The notes under the pieces are model-generated. The model saw only the letters and a list, made by a program, of their open reading frames with translations. It was not told the DNA's origin and made no database searches. The position numbers and the translations under genes are program-made. Positions 17,550-30,693 of a stretch of DNA of 64,000 bases are shown piece after piece (positions within the stretch are counted from its first letter, which is position 1; each line of letters starts with the position of its first letter). Origin of the DNA: Eulemur rufifrons (Eukaryota > Chordata > Mammalia > Primates > Lemuridae); assembly GCF_041146395.1 (NCBI RefSeq), contig NC_091000.1, forward strand, positions 17,185,501-17,249,500. The letters run 5' to 3'.

Positions 17550-18850
17550 TGATTTTGTGTGTGTGTGTATTTGTTTTGTATTTCATTAATTTCCATTGTC
17601 TTCATTATTTCCCTCTTTTTTTGGGGGGGGTTTATTTTTTTCTTTTTCTAATTTTTAAGATGAGTGCCTCATTGATTTTCAGTCTTTTTTCTTTTCTAAC
17701 ATGGACATTATGCCTGTTAGTATCCGTCTAAGTATAGCTTTAGCAGTAACCTACAGATTTTCATTATATTTTTCATTATTCTATTAACAAAATTCACGGT
17801 TTTCATTGTGATTTTTTTGAAGCATGAGTTATTTAGAAACAGAACGACTAGTTTACAAATATTTGTATATTTTTTGGTACCTTTTTGTTACTGATTTTGT
17901 TATTCATTCTCCTGTGGTCAAAGGATTACACTTCATAATTTCAATTCCTAGATTATGTGGAGAGTTGCTTTGTGTCCCAGCATATGGTCAGTTTTCGTAC
18001 ATATTCCAGATACACTTGAAAGCGTATTTTACTATTTTGGGTATTGTTTTTTATATATGCTCATTAAGATAAATGAGTTAATTTTGTTTTTCATAGCTTC
18101 TATATCTTTTTTTTTTTTTGGTTGCTAAGGGAAGTGTGTTAAAATCTGCAAGTTAAGGTTGTAGATTTGTCTGTTTTTCATTTGAGTTAATTTTTTATGT
18201 ATTTTGAGATTTTGTTATTAGGCATCTATTAATTTAGAATTTTTATAATCTTGGTAGATTGACCCTTTTATTATCCTGAATGTCTGGTAATACCTCTTGC
18301 TTAAAGCCTGTTTGATAGTAGATAATAGATATACTATTATCCTTCTATTTGTATGGTATTCCTTTTTCTATTCTTTTACTCTCAACCTTTCTATAGTCTT
18401 ACATTTCAGATACATCTCTTATAAGCAGCATACATTTGGGTTTTTTAAAAAATACATCTGATAATTGTCATTCTTTTAATTCAAGTACTTAACACATTTA
18501 TATTAGGGTAATATCTTAAAATACTTAGGTTTAATGTACTACTTTTTATTTGTTCCATTCGTTGTATGTTTTTTTCCACTCTTTTCTTGCCTTCTTTTCA
18601 AATAAGAAAGTATTTTTATTATTTCATCCTCTTTCCATTATCTTTTTAGTTATACATTTTAACTGGTCTTTTAGTGATTACCTACATATTACAATATGTC
18701 TGCTTGGCTTATTAGAGACTAGTATGAGAACAGTGCAAACACTTGGGAACACTTTGTTTCTTTTTACTCCTAAAATATTATTTTTGTTATTTTATACAAT
18801 AATTATCCATTTATGTTTATCTACGTGTATTGTGAGTCCCTAAGAGCACC
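17550..18850 (-). mobile_element. Ancient L1 fragment (ORF2 5' part), antisense
   Basis: Decayed reverse-complement L1 text is visible: 'agagttgctttgtgtcccag' and 'acatctcttataagcagcat', both standard in the L1 ORF2 endonuclease region read backwards. All frames are broken. The edges are approximate. Confidence 0.68.
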
Positions 18851-19420
18851 CCCAGGTTTGATGCTTTACTAGAAAGAGGTATGGGACTCAGTATATAGTC
18901 ATAGTTATGGGTATGATTTAGTACAGGGAGCAAAAATAAGTGCTTATATTTAATCTACTCTCTTTACTTGGCCAGAATGCCTTTACTTAAAAACCTTTAT
19001 TTTTTAATTCTTGATTGAGTATGCTCACTGATGGTCCATTTTCATCTTTTAATCATATGTTTATTTTAGAATTAGTCAATAGAATTTTTTATTCCTGTCT
19101 AGAGACTAAAATGAGTGATAAAGCAAGGCTTGAAGACTTATTTTCTATAAATTCTATAAATTTAGATTTACAATCTAAATTAAGCAATTAAAAATTCTGA
19201 AAATATTTTTAGAAATGATTGCATCATTGAAATGTATGTTTACTTACTATTTGGATATGTTAAGTTGTGCTATGTTCATTACAGAATTAGTCTTTGTACT
19301 TATTCTTAACTTTTGAAAAATTCATGCTTCTTTATTCTCTTGCTTTTTTTTTTTCCCTTCTCTGGTAAATTACTACTATTTTCTTGCTATCCTCATAGGT
19401 GTGGAGATTTTGCCCAGCTC

Positions 19421-19582
19421 TAAATTCTGTAGTTGTATTAGAAATCATAGTAGTTTTGTTATTTTACAAATATACATTTGTACTATATTGTATATGCTTT
19501 TTAAATTCTGTGGTTGTATTCGAAATCATAGTAGTTTTGTTGTTTTACAAATACACATTTATATTATATTATATATGCTTTT
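19421..19582 (+). repeat. Diverged 81-bp direct duplication
   Basis: Two units, 19421-19501 and 19502-19582, both start 'taaattctgt' and share 'gaaatcatagtagttttgtt'. They differ at a small number of positions, so the duplication is older than the one at 13423. The units produce two overlapping open frames with duplicated peptides, which I treat as an artefact. Confidence 0.9.
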
Positions 19583-19922
19583 TAAAACTATACATTGCCT
19601 ACCTTTTCCAAATCTCTTCCTCAATTGAAAATAATTGGTGTTGTTTATTGTCACATTTTATGCTCGCATGAGATAACAAATGTGGCAGGAAAATTATTAG
19701 ACCACTTTCCCTGTTTCAGTTTTTCTATCTTAGTACAGGTGAGAGTGGAGTATTTGGGTCAAATTAGAAATATTGACAGGTATTGCCAAATAGTCATTTT
19801 GGACATGAGGAAGATTTAGTTATTCTGGTCTTTTGATTACTTCCATTTGTGTTAAACATTTTAGAAACAGCTTAAATTCTTTCAGGCCACCAACGTGCTG
19901 TTTAATACAACACAGCACTATA

Positions 19923-20156
19923 CAGATGCTCCTTGACTTATGATGGGGTTATATCCTGATAAACCTGTTGTAAGTTGAAAATATCATAAGTTGAAAAGAT
20001 GTGGCTGACTGGGTTGCTGGGTTTGGTGCCACTGCCTAGCATCACAAGAGAAGTACAGTTTCTACTGAACATGTATCACTTTTAGGATCACTGTAAAGTT
20101 GAAAAATCCTAAATCAGACCATCGTAGATTGAACCATTTTTAGTTGGGACCATCTG
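19923..20156. mobile_element. Tigger-type MITE, copy 1
   Basis: The left end cagatgctccttgactta and right end ggaccatctg (reverse complement cagatggtcc) form terminal inverted repeats. TA dinucleotides flank both sides (19921-19922 and 20157-20158), as expected for Tc1/mariner-class insertion. It is internally shortened compared with the same family at 40873-41282. Confidence 0.85.
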
Positions 20157-20245
20157 TATTATTGAAGTTTGTTTTTTTTTTTATGCTACTGCACCATTAA
20201 CTAATAAGTATGTTGAGCAATAAAGCAACCTAATTTAACGTTATC

Positions 20246-20630
20246 TTAGTCTATTTTGTACTGCCATAACAAAATACCACAGACTGGGTAATGTATAAAG
20301 AATAGAAATTTATTTCTCACAGTTCTGGAGGCTGGGAAGTGCAGGATCAAGGAGCTGGCAGGTTAGAGCTGGGTATCTGCATCTAAGATGGTACTTTGAA
20401 TGCTTTGTCCTCTGGAGGGGAGGAATATTGTACCCTCACATGGCAGAAGAGCAGGAGAGAGTGAGCCCACTCCTGCAAGCCCTTTTTATAGCAGCACTAA
20501 TCCATTCCTGAGGCGTCCACCTTCACGACCTAAGCATCTCTCATTAGGTCCTGCCTCCCAGCACTCTTGCATTAGGGATTAAGTTTCAACATGAGTTTTG
20601 GAGGGGACAAAAACATTCAAACCATAGCAA
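20246..20630 (-). mobile_element. MLT1-type MaLR solo LTR, antisense
   Basis: Reverse-complement MLT1 wording is clear: 'actgccataacaaaatacca', 'cagttctggaggctgggaag', 'ggaggggacaaaaacattca'. No internal retroviral region is present. This is a non-coding ancient endogenous LTR. Confidence 0.82.
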
Positions 20631-21764
20631 TGTTTATTTTTCTGTCACAACTGAAGGGTCTGAGATTATACCCTACTTGCAAACTAACAGATTCCATGAG
20701 TGCTTGCAGAAGAGTCACAAAAAAGACAGAGAATTACAGCAACTGAAGTAGCTAGAGTAGCAGCATTTGTACCAGTTCCCTAAGTTTCAGTTTTCACAGA
20801 GTGACACAGTGGGCTGGCTGACATCTGAGTCCATACAAAGTTAAATTATGGGAGGGGAACCTTGAACTTACAGAACCCGAATCTTTTATAATGGGCAGCA
20901 AGCATGTCTATCCTTTGCTTTGGTGGGAGACACTCTATTTTCCTGTATATAAACATCCTTCAAAAGATAGTTGTGGAAAGAAGCAGTCGGTGCTTCTACT
21001 CTCCAGATAAGCAGAAAAGTAAAGAATCGTTTTTCAGTGTTTTGGAAGGCAGAAAAACCAAATGGGTATTTGTAAGATAGGCCTAAAATAAGTGATTTCT
21101 AGATTTTAGATAGCAGGGGATCTATTTTTTGAGTGTCTTTGTATTACTCACTTTTTTCTTACTGGTGAAAGATACTCAACCCTCTGTTTTGGAGAGTTTG
21201 TGTCTACCTTCCTTGCATCGATGCTTCTGTTTCTCTAGGAAAGTTCACATAACTGTGAAGTCTACTTCTCTCTTGTGTTCCAAAGCCACATTTCCAACTG
21301 CCAACTGAATATTTCCTTTCAGATATTATCCCAGTGACTCAAAACCTTGTGTTTCTAGTTTGAATGTATTTACCAAAAGGGCAGGGGCAAAGTCATGTTA
21401 TTGTTTTAATATTTTACTCTCTTAAATGAAATTCTCTAAACAAATTATTTTGATAAACTTTATGGTCTTTTTTTATGGCTACTGTTTTGTAAGTCCTATT
21501 TTATATTTGTAAAATACCTGTATTCTCATATTTAGTGTCAGTTTGTCATATTATCATTGCCAAAACTAAGCACTTGGATTTTTGCCTTTGTCCTCCACAT
21601 TCTTCCATCTCTTTTCCCACCTATCACCTCACCCCTGTACGTTCACACAAGAGCAAAATATTGTAAATGCTATAATATGCATGGGGCTTGTATTTTTATC
21701 ATTGACTGTTCAGTCTGCATTTATAGAGTAAAAGACATATCTCGTGTTACTTTCCTCTTTGCAG

Positions 21765-21919
21765 GTCTCTGTGCCATGCGGAGAGTCCTGAGGAAACAGC
21801 CTAACCTCACTGATAGCAAAGTTGCTGGCATGGTGAAGATTACTCTGAATGATTTCTTGCAGGGAATGAATGACATCAGGCCCAGTGCCATGAGGGAGGT
21901 GGCAGTTGATGTCCCAAAT
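21765..21919 (+). CDS. AFG2A: AFG2A coding exon g, D1 lid end and D1-D2 linker
   Basis: This 155-nt exon encodes [14 protein letters not shown], then [20 protein letters not shown] and REVAVDVPN. These are the last helices of the D1 lid and the linker to D2. The pattern '[16 protein letters not shown]' recalls the equivalent linker segment of p97/CDC48 ('F..AL...PSALRE'). The acceptor is 'ctctttgcag' and the donor is a strong 'gtaagt'. The exon is isolated, with 14 kb of intron before it and 15.7 kb after it, so an exon finder working on a short window could miss it. Confidence 0.96.
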
Positions 21920-22042
21920 GTAAGTCATTTATGCTTGACACTAGCCACACTATTTAATTCAAAGTCTGAAAGAAATTGAGACTCCAGGAAGACTGACTTC
22001 CTAGGCTAAACTTTAAAAAAACAATGTCTTTCGTAACTGAAA

Positions 22043-22512
22043 TTTTTATTGAGATAATTGTAGATTCAGTGCAGTTGCAAGAAGTAATGTAGGGAGATCC
22101 TGTGTATCCTTTACCAGTTTCCTCCAGTGGCAACATCTTGCAAAATTATAGTACAATACCATAAGCAGAATATTCATATTGATATAATCCATTGATTTTA
22201 TTCAGATTGCCTGTTTTACCCATTTGTGTATATATGCATATGTTTATTTAGCTCTGTACTATTTTATCTCTCATAAAGGTTTGTATATTCATCACCATAA
22301 TCAAGATAATGAATAGCTCCATCACCACAAAGATCCTTCATAACTACCTTCCTCATTTCTGCCCTCAGTTCTAACATTTTGTTAGAAAGGTCCTATTACT
22401 GGAATCACACAATATGTAACCTTTTGGTATTAGCTATTTTCATTTAGTATAATTCCCTGGAGATTCATCCAAGTTGTTTTGTGTATCAATAGTTTGTTCC
22501 TTTCTATTGCTG
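22043..22512 (-). mobile_element. L1 3' end fragment, antisense
   Basis: 'tttttattgagataattgta', 'tattcatcaccataatcaag' and 'tctattgctgagtagtagtc' are reverse-complement L1M 3'-region text. The wording then jumps to a more 5' part of L1 at about 22512. Either a deletion joined two parts of one element or two insertions abut. Confidence 0.75.
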
Positions 22513-25500
22513 AGTAGTAGTCCTTGTGTTTTTGGGGTCATATTAAAAAATGCACTGCCCAGACCAATGTCATGGAGCTTTTTCCCTATATTTTCTTCTA
22601 GTAGTTTTACAGTTTCAATCCTTATACTTAAGTCTTTAATCCATTACTTGATTTTTTACATATTATGTGAGATAACCAGCCAGTTTCATTCTTCTGCATG
22701 TTAATATCCATTTTTTCTGTCACATATATTGACATGCTGTTTGATTACCATGGGTTTGTAGTATATTTTGGAATCAGGTAATGTGATGCTTCCAGCTTTG
22801 TTCTTTTTGCCAAAGATTGCTTTGGCTGTTCAGCAACTTTATGTTTCCATGTGAATTTTAGTAGTTTTTTCTATTTCAGTGAAAAATGCCATTTGAACTT
22901 TGGTAGGGCTTGCATAGAATTTGTAGACCATTTTGGGCAGTATGAACATTTTAACAACATTAATTCTTCTAATACATGAGTGGGGATATCATTCTTTATT
23001 TCATCAGTATTTTATAGTTTCCAATTTATGGATTTTTTTTCTCTTCTTGGTTAAATCTATGTATGTAATTTTTTTGATAGTGTTTAAAATGCGTTTTTTT
23101 GAAATTTTTCTAATAATTTCTTGTTAGAGTATACAAATGCTACTGATTTTTGTATGTAGATTTTTCATCCTGCCACTTTACTGAATTCATTTATTAGTTC
23201 TAACATTTTTTATGGTGGAATCTGTAGAGTTTTCTATATGTAAGATCATGTCATCTGCAAACAGACCATTTTACTTCTTCCTCTCCAATTTAGATGCATT
23301 TTATTTCTTTTTCTTGCCTAATTTCTCTGTCTAGGACTTCCGGTACTATTAATATATTGAGTGGAAGTGCCAAAAGTGAGCATCTTTGTCTTGTTCTTGA
23401 TCTTAGAGAAAAAGCTTTTAGCTTTCCACTGTTGAGTATGATAGTAGCTGTCAGTTTGTGATATGTGGCCTTTATTATGTTCAGGTACATTCTTTCTGTT
23501 CCTAATTTATTAAGAGTTTTTATCATGAAAGGATGTTAAATTTTATCAGATGCTTTTTCTGATTCTGTTGAGACGATTATATGATTTTTATTCTTCATTT
23601 TGTTAATATGATGTATCGTGCTTAGTAGTTTGCGTATGTTGAGCCAGCAGCCTTGCATCCTAGGGATAAATCCCACTGGATATTGGTGTGTCGTCCTTTT
23701 AATGTGCTGTTGAATTTGCTTTGCAGTTATTTTGTTGAAGATTTTTGCATTTATGTTCACCAGGGATATTGGCCTATAATTTTCTATTCTTAGAGTGTCC
23801 TTATCTGGCTTTGGTTTCAGATTAGTGCTGGCCTCATAAAATGAGTTTGGAAGTATTCTCTTTAATTATTTGGAAGAGTTTGAGAAGCAATGGTGTTAAT
23901 TCTTTAAATGCTTAGTAGAATTCACCAATAAAGCCAGTCAGTTCTTGGGATTTTCTTTGTTGGGAAGTTTTTGATTATTGACTTAATCTCCTTGCTGATT
24001 ATTGGTCTGTTCAGATTTTCTGTTTCTTCATGATTTACTCATGGTAGGTTGTATGTTTCTAGGAATTTATCCATTTCTTCTAGATTATCCAATCTGTTGT
24101 ATAATTGTTCATAGTAGTTTCTTATGATGTTTTGTATTTCTTTGGTATCAGTTATGTTGTGTCCTCTTTCACTTCTGATTTTGTTTAAATCTTCTTTTTT
24201 TCTTAATGGTCTAGCTTCAGTTTGTCAATTTCATCTTTTCAAAAAACCATCTCTTAGTTTTATTGATTTTTTTTTTTGTAGTCTCTATTTCATTTATTTC
24301 TGTTCTGATCTTTGTTGTTTCTTTCCTTCTAACTTTGGGCTTAGTTTGTTTTACTTTTTGTTGTTCTTTATGGTGTGAAGTTAGGTTGTTTATTTGAGAT
24401 ATTTCTTTTTTTCTCAATGTAGGCATTTATTGCTATAAAATTCCCTCTTTGAATGGCTTTTGATGCATCCCATAAGTTTTGGTATGTTGTTTTTCCATTT
24501 TCATTTGTCTTAAGATATTTTTTGATTTCTTCTTTGACCCATTGGTTGTTCAGGAATATGTTCTTTCATTTCTACATATTTGTGAATTTTCCAATTTTAT
24601 TCCTGCTGTTGATTTTTGTTTCATATCATTGTAGGCAGAAAAGATGCTTGATATGATTTCAGGCTTCTTAAATTTAAGACTTGTTTTCTTGCCTAACATA
24701 TGATCGATTTATCCTGAAGAATGTTTCCTTTGCACTTGAAAAGAATGTGTATTCTCTTACTGATGGATGGAATGTTCTATATATGCCTGTTAGATGCATT
24801 TGGTCTATAGTGTTATTCAAGTCTGCTGTTTCTGTATTGATGTTTTTGTCTGGATGATCTGTCTATTGTGGAAAGTGGGGTTTAAAGTTCTCTAGTGTTA
24901 TTGTATGGCTGTCTATTTCTCCCTTTAGTTGTGTTAATATTTTCTTTATGTATGTAGGTGCTCCAGTGTTTGGTGCATGTATATTTACAATTGTTATATC
25001 CTCTTGATGAATTGGCCCCTTTCTCATTATTTGAGAAATTATTTTTGTCTCCTGTGACAGTTTTTGACTTAGTCTCTTTCATCTGACATAAGCATAACTA
25101 CCCCTGCTTTCTTTTGGTTACTATTTACAGGAAATATTTTTTCTATCCCTTCATTTTCAGTCTGCATGTGCTCTTAAAGTTTATGAGAATCTCTTATAGG
25201 CAGCATATTATTGGATCTTGTTTTTGTTTAAATCTATTCAGCCACTCTGTCTTTTGATTAGAGAATTTAATCCATTTCTATTTGAAGTAATTATTGATAG
25301 GTAATGACATTCTGTTTTATATTACCTTTATTCCTTTCTTCCTCTCTTGCTGTCTTCTTTTTTGATGTGACGGTATTTTGTGGGGGTATGTTTTGATTTC
25401 TTTATCTTTAGTGTATCTACTATAAGTTTTTTTTGTGATTACTATGAGGCTTACATAAAATATTTTATGGTTAAAATAGTCTATTTTAAGCTGATAACTT

Positions 25501-26453
25501 CAATCAGACACAAAAACTGTACACTTTAATTTCGTCTACTCCTACATTTTATGTTGTTGATGTCACAAATTTACATCTTTTATCCATCATTAACAAATTA
25601 TTATAGCTATAATTTTTATTATTTTTCTTTTAACTTTTATACCAGAGTTAAAAATGATTTATGCACCATTATTACAGTATTAGAGAATTTGGAATTTGAC
25701 TAAATTCCTACTTTCACAGTGAGTTTTATACTTTCATATGTTTTTGCATTGTTAGCACCTTTTTATTTCAACTTGATGAACTTCCTTTGGCATTTCTTGT
25801 AAGATAGGTCTAGTGGTGATGAACTCCCACAATTTTTGTTTGTCTGGGAAAGCCTTTATCTCTCCTTCATTTATGAAGGCCAGGCTTTTCTGGTGTAGTA
25901 TTCTTAGTTGGCTTTTTTTTTTTTCCTTTCAGCATTTTGAATATACTATCTCACTGTCTCCTCACCTATAAGGTTTCTTCTGAGAAATATACTTATAGTC
26001 TTATGAGGGTCCCCTTGTATGTGATGAGTTGGTTTCCTCCTGTGGTTTTCAAAATTCTTTGACTTTCTGAGAATTTGATTCTAATGTGTTTTGGTGAAGC
26101 TGTCTTTATTTTAATTTGTCTAGAGTTCTTTGGGTTTCATGGATCTGGATGTTCATTTCCTATTCCAGATTTGGGACATTTTTTGTCATTATTTCTTTAA
26201 ATAAACTTTCTGCCCTTTTCTCTGCTTCTTCTGGGTCTTTCATAATGGGTACATTGGTTCACTTTGTGATGTCCCATAAGTCCCTTAGGCTTTTTTTCCC
26301 CACTCTTTTTCATTCTTTATTCTTTTTGTTTCTCTGAGTGGATAATTTCAAAGGCTGTGTCTTTGAGTCCACTGATTCTTTCTTCTGCTTAATTGCATCT
26401 ACAGTTGAAGCTTTCTGTTGAATTTTTAGTCATTGTGTTCTTCAGCTCCAGAA

Positions 26454-26454
<1 letters not shown>

Positions 26455-26491
<37 letters not shown>
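26455..26491 (+). repeat. (TG)n microsatellite
   Basis: This is an uninterrupted TG tract of about 18 units inside the L1. It is probably length-polymorphic (inference). Confidence 0.95.
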
Positions 26492-26492
<1 letters not shown>

Positions 26493-26849
26493 ATGGTTTC
26501 TATCTCTTTCTTCAACTCTTCATTTTGTTCATACATTGTTTTCCTGATTCCACGTATTTATCTGAGTTCTATTTTAGGTCACTGATCTTCCTTATAATGA
26601 TTAATTTTAATTCTTTGTCAGGCAGTTTGTAGATCTTCAGTTCTTTAGGGTTGGTTACTGGTGCTTTATTTTGTTCCTTTGGTGGTGTCTTGATTCCCTA
26701 ATTACTTGTGATACTGTGGCCTTGTGTTGTTGTCTGTACATTTGAAAAAGTAGACAGCTCTTCTAGTCTTTACACATTGGCTTCTTCAGGGAAAGCCCTT
26801 CCCCATTCATCTCATGTAGTGGTTCTTGGTGGGTTATCTGGTGGGTTCT

Positions 26850-27250
26850 GTAGGCTGGCTTGCTGCTGGAGTCCTTGGGTGGCCTGGTGTCTTGGTCCAC
26901 AGGGGGCAGGTTTGGTGCTGGGGTAGGATTAGAGCCAGACTCCACAGAGGTGGGTCTGGAGCCTGAGTCTCGTCTGGTGTGAGGGCTGGCCTGGAACCTG
27001 GAGCCATGGAGTCTGGCCTGGAACCACAGAGGCTGGCTTGGAGCTTGGGGCTTTGGGGGTATGCTTGATGCTGAGGTGACCCTGGAGGTTAGGACCACAG
27101 TGGTGGGCTTAGAGCTTGAGTCCAACTTGAGGCCATGGGGGCTGGTTTGGAGTCTGGGTCTGCCAGGTGTAAGCCTAGAGCCTGAGTTTGCAGGGATCCA
27201 GCCTGGGGCTGTGTGTCCTGGCCTCAGGCTGGGGTATACCTAATGCTGGA
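26850..27250 (-). repeat. GC-rich degenerate tandem region of L1 5' end
   Basis: Irregular units built on 'ggcctggaacctgg', 'ggcttggagcttggg' and 'gagcctgagt' recur every 25-40 bp. It is the most GC-rich non-exonic patch here. Its position at the 5' end of the antisense L1 fits the tandem promoter/5'UTR region of old L1 families. The open frames across it (26763-27125 minus, 26708-26926 plus) are repeat-derived. Confidence 0.65.
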
Positions 27251-27794
27251 ATTATGACAAAGTCAGATGCTTACCTCACTGTCCTCCCTCACAGAGAGAA
27301 TGTCTTTATACACTGTGCTGCCAGAGCTTGGGTGTGGGATGAAGTGTGGGAAATGTGAAACTGTCGTCCTCTTTAGACCCTTCAATGCAAGCTTTCTTAT
27401 TTTTGTTCTCTGTCCAGGTGCTCTAATCTCTTTCTTGAATTTCTTAGCTTTTGTGAAGGTTATTTTCATGAGTGGACAGTTAGTTGTTGAAATTTTCTGT
27501 CAGGGAAGAATGGTATAAAGTCCTATTCTGCTATCTCACCATCATCATTTTCCTCTCAGTCATGGACTTTCTTGCAAAAGCTCTAACATTACAATTATTT
27601 AAAAACTTAGAGCCTTGTTGGAAAGTCAGGCATAGTTTTTGTATCCTTTGCCTCATTTTATATAGGCATTTCAGTATCTCAGTCTTTTAATATACTAATA
27701 TGCATTATAAAGTGATAAAAAAGTTGTTTTATGGAAATAGAGTTGGCCATGGACCATGGGGAGCAGAGGCTTTTTGCATTTTGCAATGTGATAG

Positions 27795-28275
27795 ATTATA
27801 ATAAATGACCACAAATTCTTCCCATCACTGTGTTTGCCCTTTTGTGTTATGACTTTGTACTCCTACTGTAAAAGAGAGGGAAGCAATTGTTCCAGCCTTT
27901 GAGTCTGTGTCTGGCCATATAACTTTCTTTGGCCTATGTGATATGAGGAACATAACACAAGCAGTCTTGAAAGTGGTTGGGGTTTGCCTTCCTTTGCTGC
28001 TCTTTGAAATCCTGCATTAGCTTCGTTAAGAAATCTTTACTAGCTTCTGGGGGATGAGAGACTCTGGAGCAGTGACCCTCCTGGCTAAGATCCCCTCGGT
28101 CTAATCATCTTGCAAATTGCCAGACATGTGACACCATCCTAGACCATCCCACCCCAACTGAAGTTTGCCTAGACCTGAAAAATTACCCACTTAACCTTCA
28201 GAATTTTCAGAAATAATATATGTCTGTTGCTTTAAGCCACTAAATTTTGGAGTAATTAGTTAGCAAAGCTAAATG
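27795..28275 (+). mobile_element. MLT1-like MaLR LTR, sense
   Basis: 'gtctggccatataactttct', 'tttggcctatgtgatatgag' and 'gctttaagccactaaatttt' match the wording of MLT1-family LTRs in forward orientation. It is diverged, with no internal coding region. Confidence 0.68.
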
Positions 28276-29539
28276 ATGCATATACTTGTTAACTTCTTAT
28301 ACAACACAATTGTTTTGTAAATTTAGACTGAGAACCAGTGCCCTAGAGATAGGAACATCCCCTAAGGACTTGCCACTAGAGCTGATGCTACTTAATGTGG
28401 TTCTGAATTCTTTTTGAAACATTTTCAAATTCACTATTGAACTTTAATAACTTAATTTTGGGGCTTTTCAAAAGTTCTGTAGCAGAACATTTATGGACCA
28501 ACAAATGATTGATGTTGGGTTAGTAGAAACTTTTCATTTCTCTAGAATTTATGGTCTAAATTTTAAGCTGATTGGTATGAATATTTTTGTCATATTTATC
28601 TGTATTTTATTTGCTACTGTTGCATAATATAATGGATCAGATAGATGCATAATCATCAAATGACGACACACGTGAAAATTTCGGGTAATAGTTATAAATC
28701 AACTACACCAATCAGAAACACTTTAGACTTTAAAATGTTTAGAAACTAAAGGAACCACACAGTGAGGTTTTAAACTTAAAATTACTGCCAGTAGAGAATG
28801 TGTTTAAACAGTGTCTGTCCACTCTTGGAATTGCTAAACTGATTTATTCATCATAGGAACTGGTACTGCAACTGCATATGTAATTACTATAATGAAAGAT
28901 TTTTTTTCCTTTATTTTCCTTTAATACAGTATTTACAATCCATGGACTTGTGCCATTTTCCATTTGGCACTTTATTATTTGGCCCAAGGCCATGGTGTAC
29001 TGTGATGTTACTCATGAGCTCTGGAGTGATTAACATTGGTGAAAGTACTTTTCTACACTGCTTTTATGCTCCCTTCAGATTGTAAAAATTTTCCTGAGAA
29101 GTCAACATTTCTATAATTGGATTCCTAAAATTCAGTTTTCTGATTTCTGGCTATTATATCTACAAAAATATCTCCAAATTATTTCTGTGGAAGGTTTAAT
29201 ACTTATTTTGTTATAGAAAACCTATTTCAACTGGCTAATTATGAGTATTTTAAAAATAGTAAATTGGGCATTCAGCATCTTTTGAAAAAAGATTTTAGTA
29301 TGTGAAATTAAATCTTCTAAATCACACTTGCCTAGTTATATTTAAGTTTGAAAGAAAAGTGCTAAGATGGAAATGTTGCCAATTACGGTATAATGTAATA
29401 CATTATTAATTTTAGGAGACCACAAGTGTTAGCCACTTGTTTAAATGTAATGTTTCCCTTTTTTGGAGTTTCTGAATTGGTGATTTACAGGGACATTAAA
29501 GTCAAATGCATTTTTTTTTTACTGTAGGAATCCTTAGAA

Positions 29540-29930
29540 TCTATGAATATGGTAATATTCATAATGAAATTGCAGTTTTCTCACCCAGAGATAACAACTG
29601 TTAACATTTTATTATAATTCCTAAAACATTTTTTTCCTTTGCTTATAGGTATTTTAGTGCAGTTAATCTTAGAACATGCATAGTTTTATATTCTGTTCTT
29701 TTCACTTAAAATTACATAGTAAATATTTTACCTTAAAATTTGTTGGCTAACTTCTTTTTAAATGACTGCATAATGGACATTTATATGGATAAACTCTAAT
29801 TGTTTTATCTTCCACTCTCAGATATTTAGACTTTTTTCTTTTTTTCTATACTATTGTTATAAAGATATTTCTGTGCAATTCTTTGCTTTTGTAATTCCCA
29901 GAAGTGGAATTACCAGACTGAAATACATGA
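29540..29930 (-). mobile_element. LINE 3'-end relic (L1M or similar)
   Basis: 'gaagtggaattaccagactg' and 'ctatactattgttataaaga' echo the 'wild' 3' ends of old L1M elements read backwards. It is strongly diverged and the family is uncertain. Confidence 0.45.
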
Positions 29931-30285
29931 TTTTTGAAACTTGTGGCAAATATCATGAAGTTCTATGTTTCCCGCTGCCCCCGCCCCAGAAAAGTTGTTG
30001 TAATTTATAATCATAAAATTACAAAAAGTTTGAGCAGAAACTCATTTTCATTTTGAATTTTTTTTCTCTTTTTACTTTTCACTAGAATTTATTTCTTTGA
30101 CTTTTGAAAAGATCTTTATGATAAATCATAATAATTAGATAAATACATATTTTAAGCACAAAATAAAAATTATGAATTATATATCTTTTACTTCCTATAA
30201 AAATGTTAAATTTTTAGGTAAAGGGTTTAGCTGGTCCATTACTTTCAATGTATTTTACTTTACATGAGAGAAAAGGTTCTTTTTT

Positions 30286-30362
30286 TTTTATCCTTACTAC
30301 TTAGCATATGACTAGCACATAGTAGATGCTCACTCAGTATTTGTTGAATGAATGAATAACTA
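30286..30362 (+). mobile_element. L2 LINE 3' end
   Basis: 'gactagcacatagtagatgc' followed by 'tatttgttgaatgaatgaat' is the L2 3' terminus. Confidence 0.75.
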
Positions 30363-30693
30363 ATTTTTATGGAAAAAAACCCCACATTACATGGTGAATT
30401 TCAGATTTTTGTGAAAATGAATATCCATCCTTTTTCTTTACCAAGGTCCATTATTATTAATAACATCATGTAATTTTCTTCAGGTTGTTCATATTTTTTA
30501 AAGCAACTGATTTCTTTAGTGAATTTGAACCCTTGTTCAGTGAATTTAACATTTTTAGAATAAAAATGCCTATAATAATGCTAATCTCTTTACTCTGGAA
30601 GGTTATAGAGAAGTCCTTCATGTTTTCCACAGAAGCATATATTAAAATTCTCATTTTGTTAAAATAAAGAAAAAAATTATAATGCTTTTAATA

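Larger units (their letters stand above)
22513..27535 (-). mobile_element. Long, decayed L1 LINE, antisense
   Basis: Read on the minus strand, this spans most of an L1M-type element. ORF2 downstream of the polymerase lies near 22900 and the polymerase active-site region near 23245-23262 ('gtcatctgcaaacagacc', complement of the YADD codons). The endonuclease region lies around 24000-25260, ORF1-like sequence around 26100-26700, and a GC-rich 5' region at 26850-27250. All frames are interrupted, with only pieces of up to about 120 codons. A TG microsatellite has expanded inside it at 26455-26491. It is not capable of movement. Confidence 0.85.

Noticed and set aside
26708..27243. GC-rich patch considered as a CpG island or cryptic promoter of a second gene
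   Set aside because: CpG dinucleotides are rare in it, and its repetitive wording and position fit the 5' region of the antisense L1.
22474..27690. Many open frames of 60-120 codons on both strands
   Set aside because: All fall in or beside a decayed antisense L1; those on the minus strand are ORF1/ORF2 remnants and those on the plus strand are shadows.
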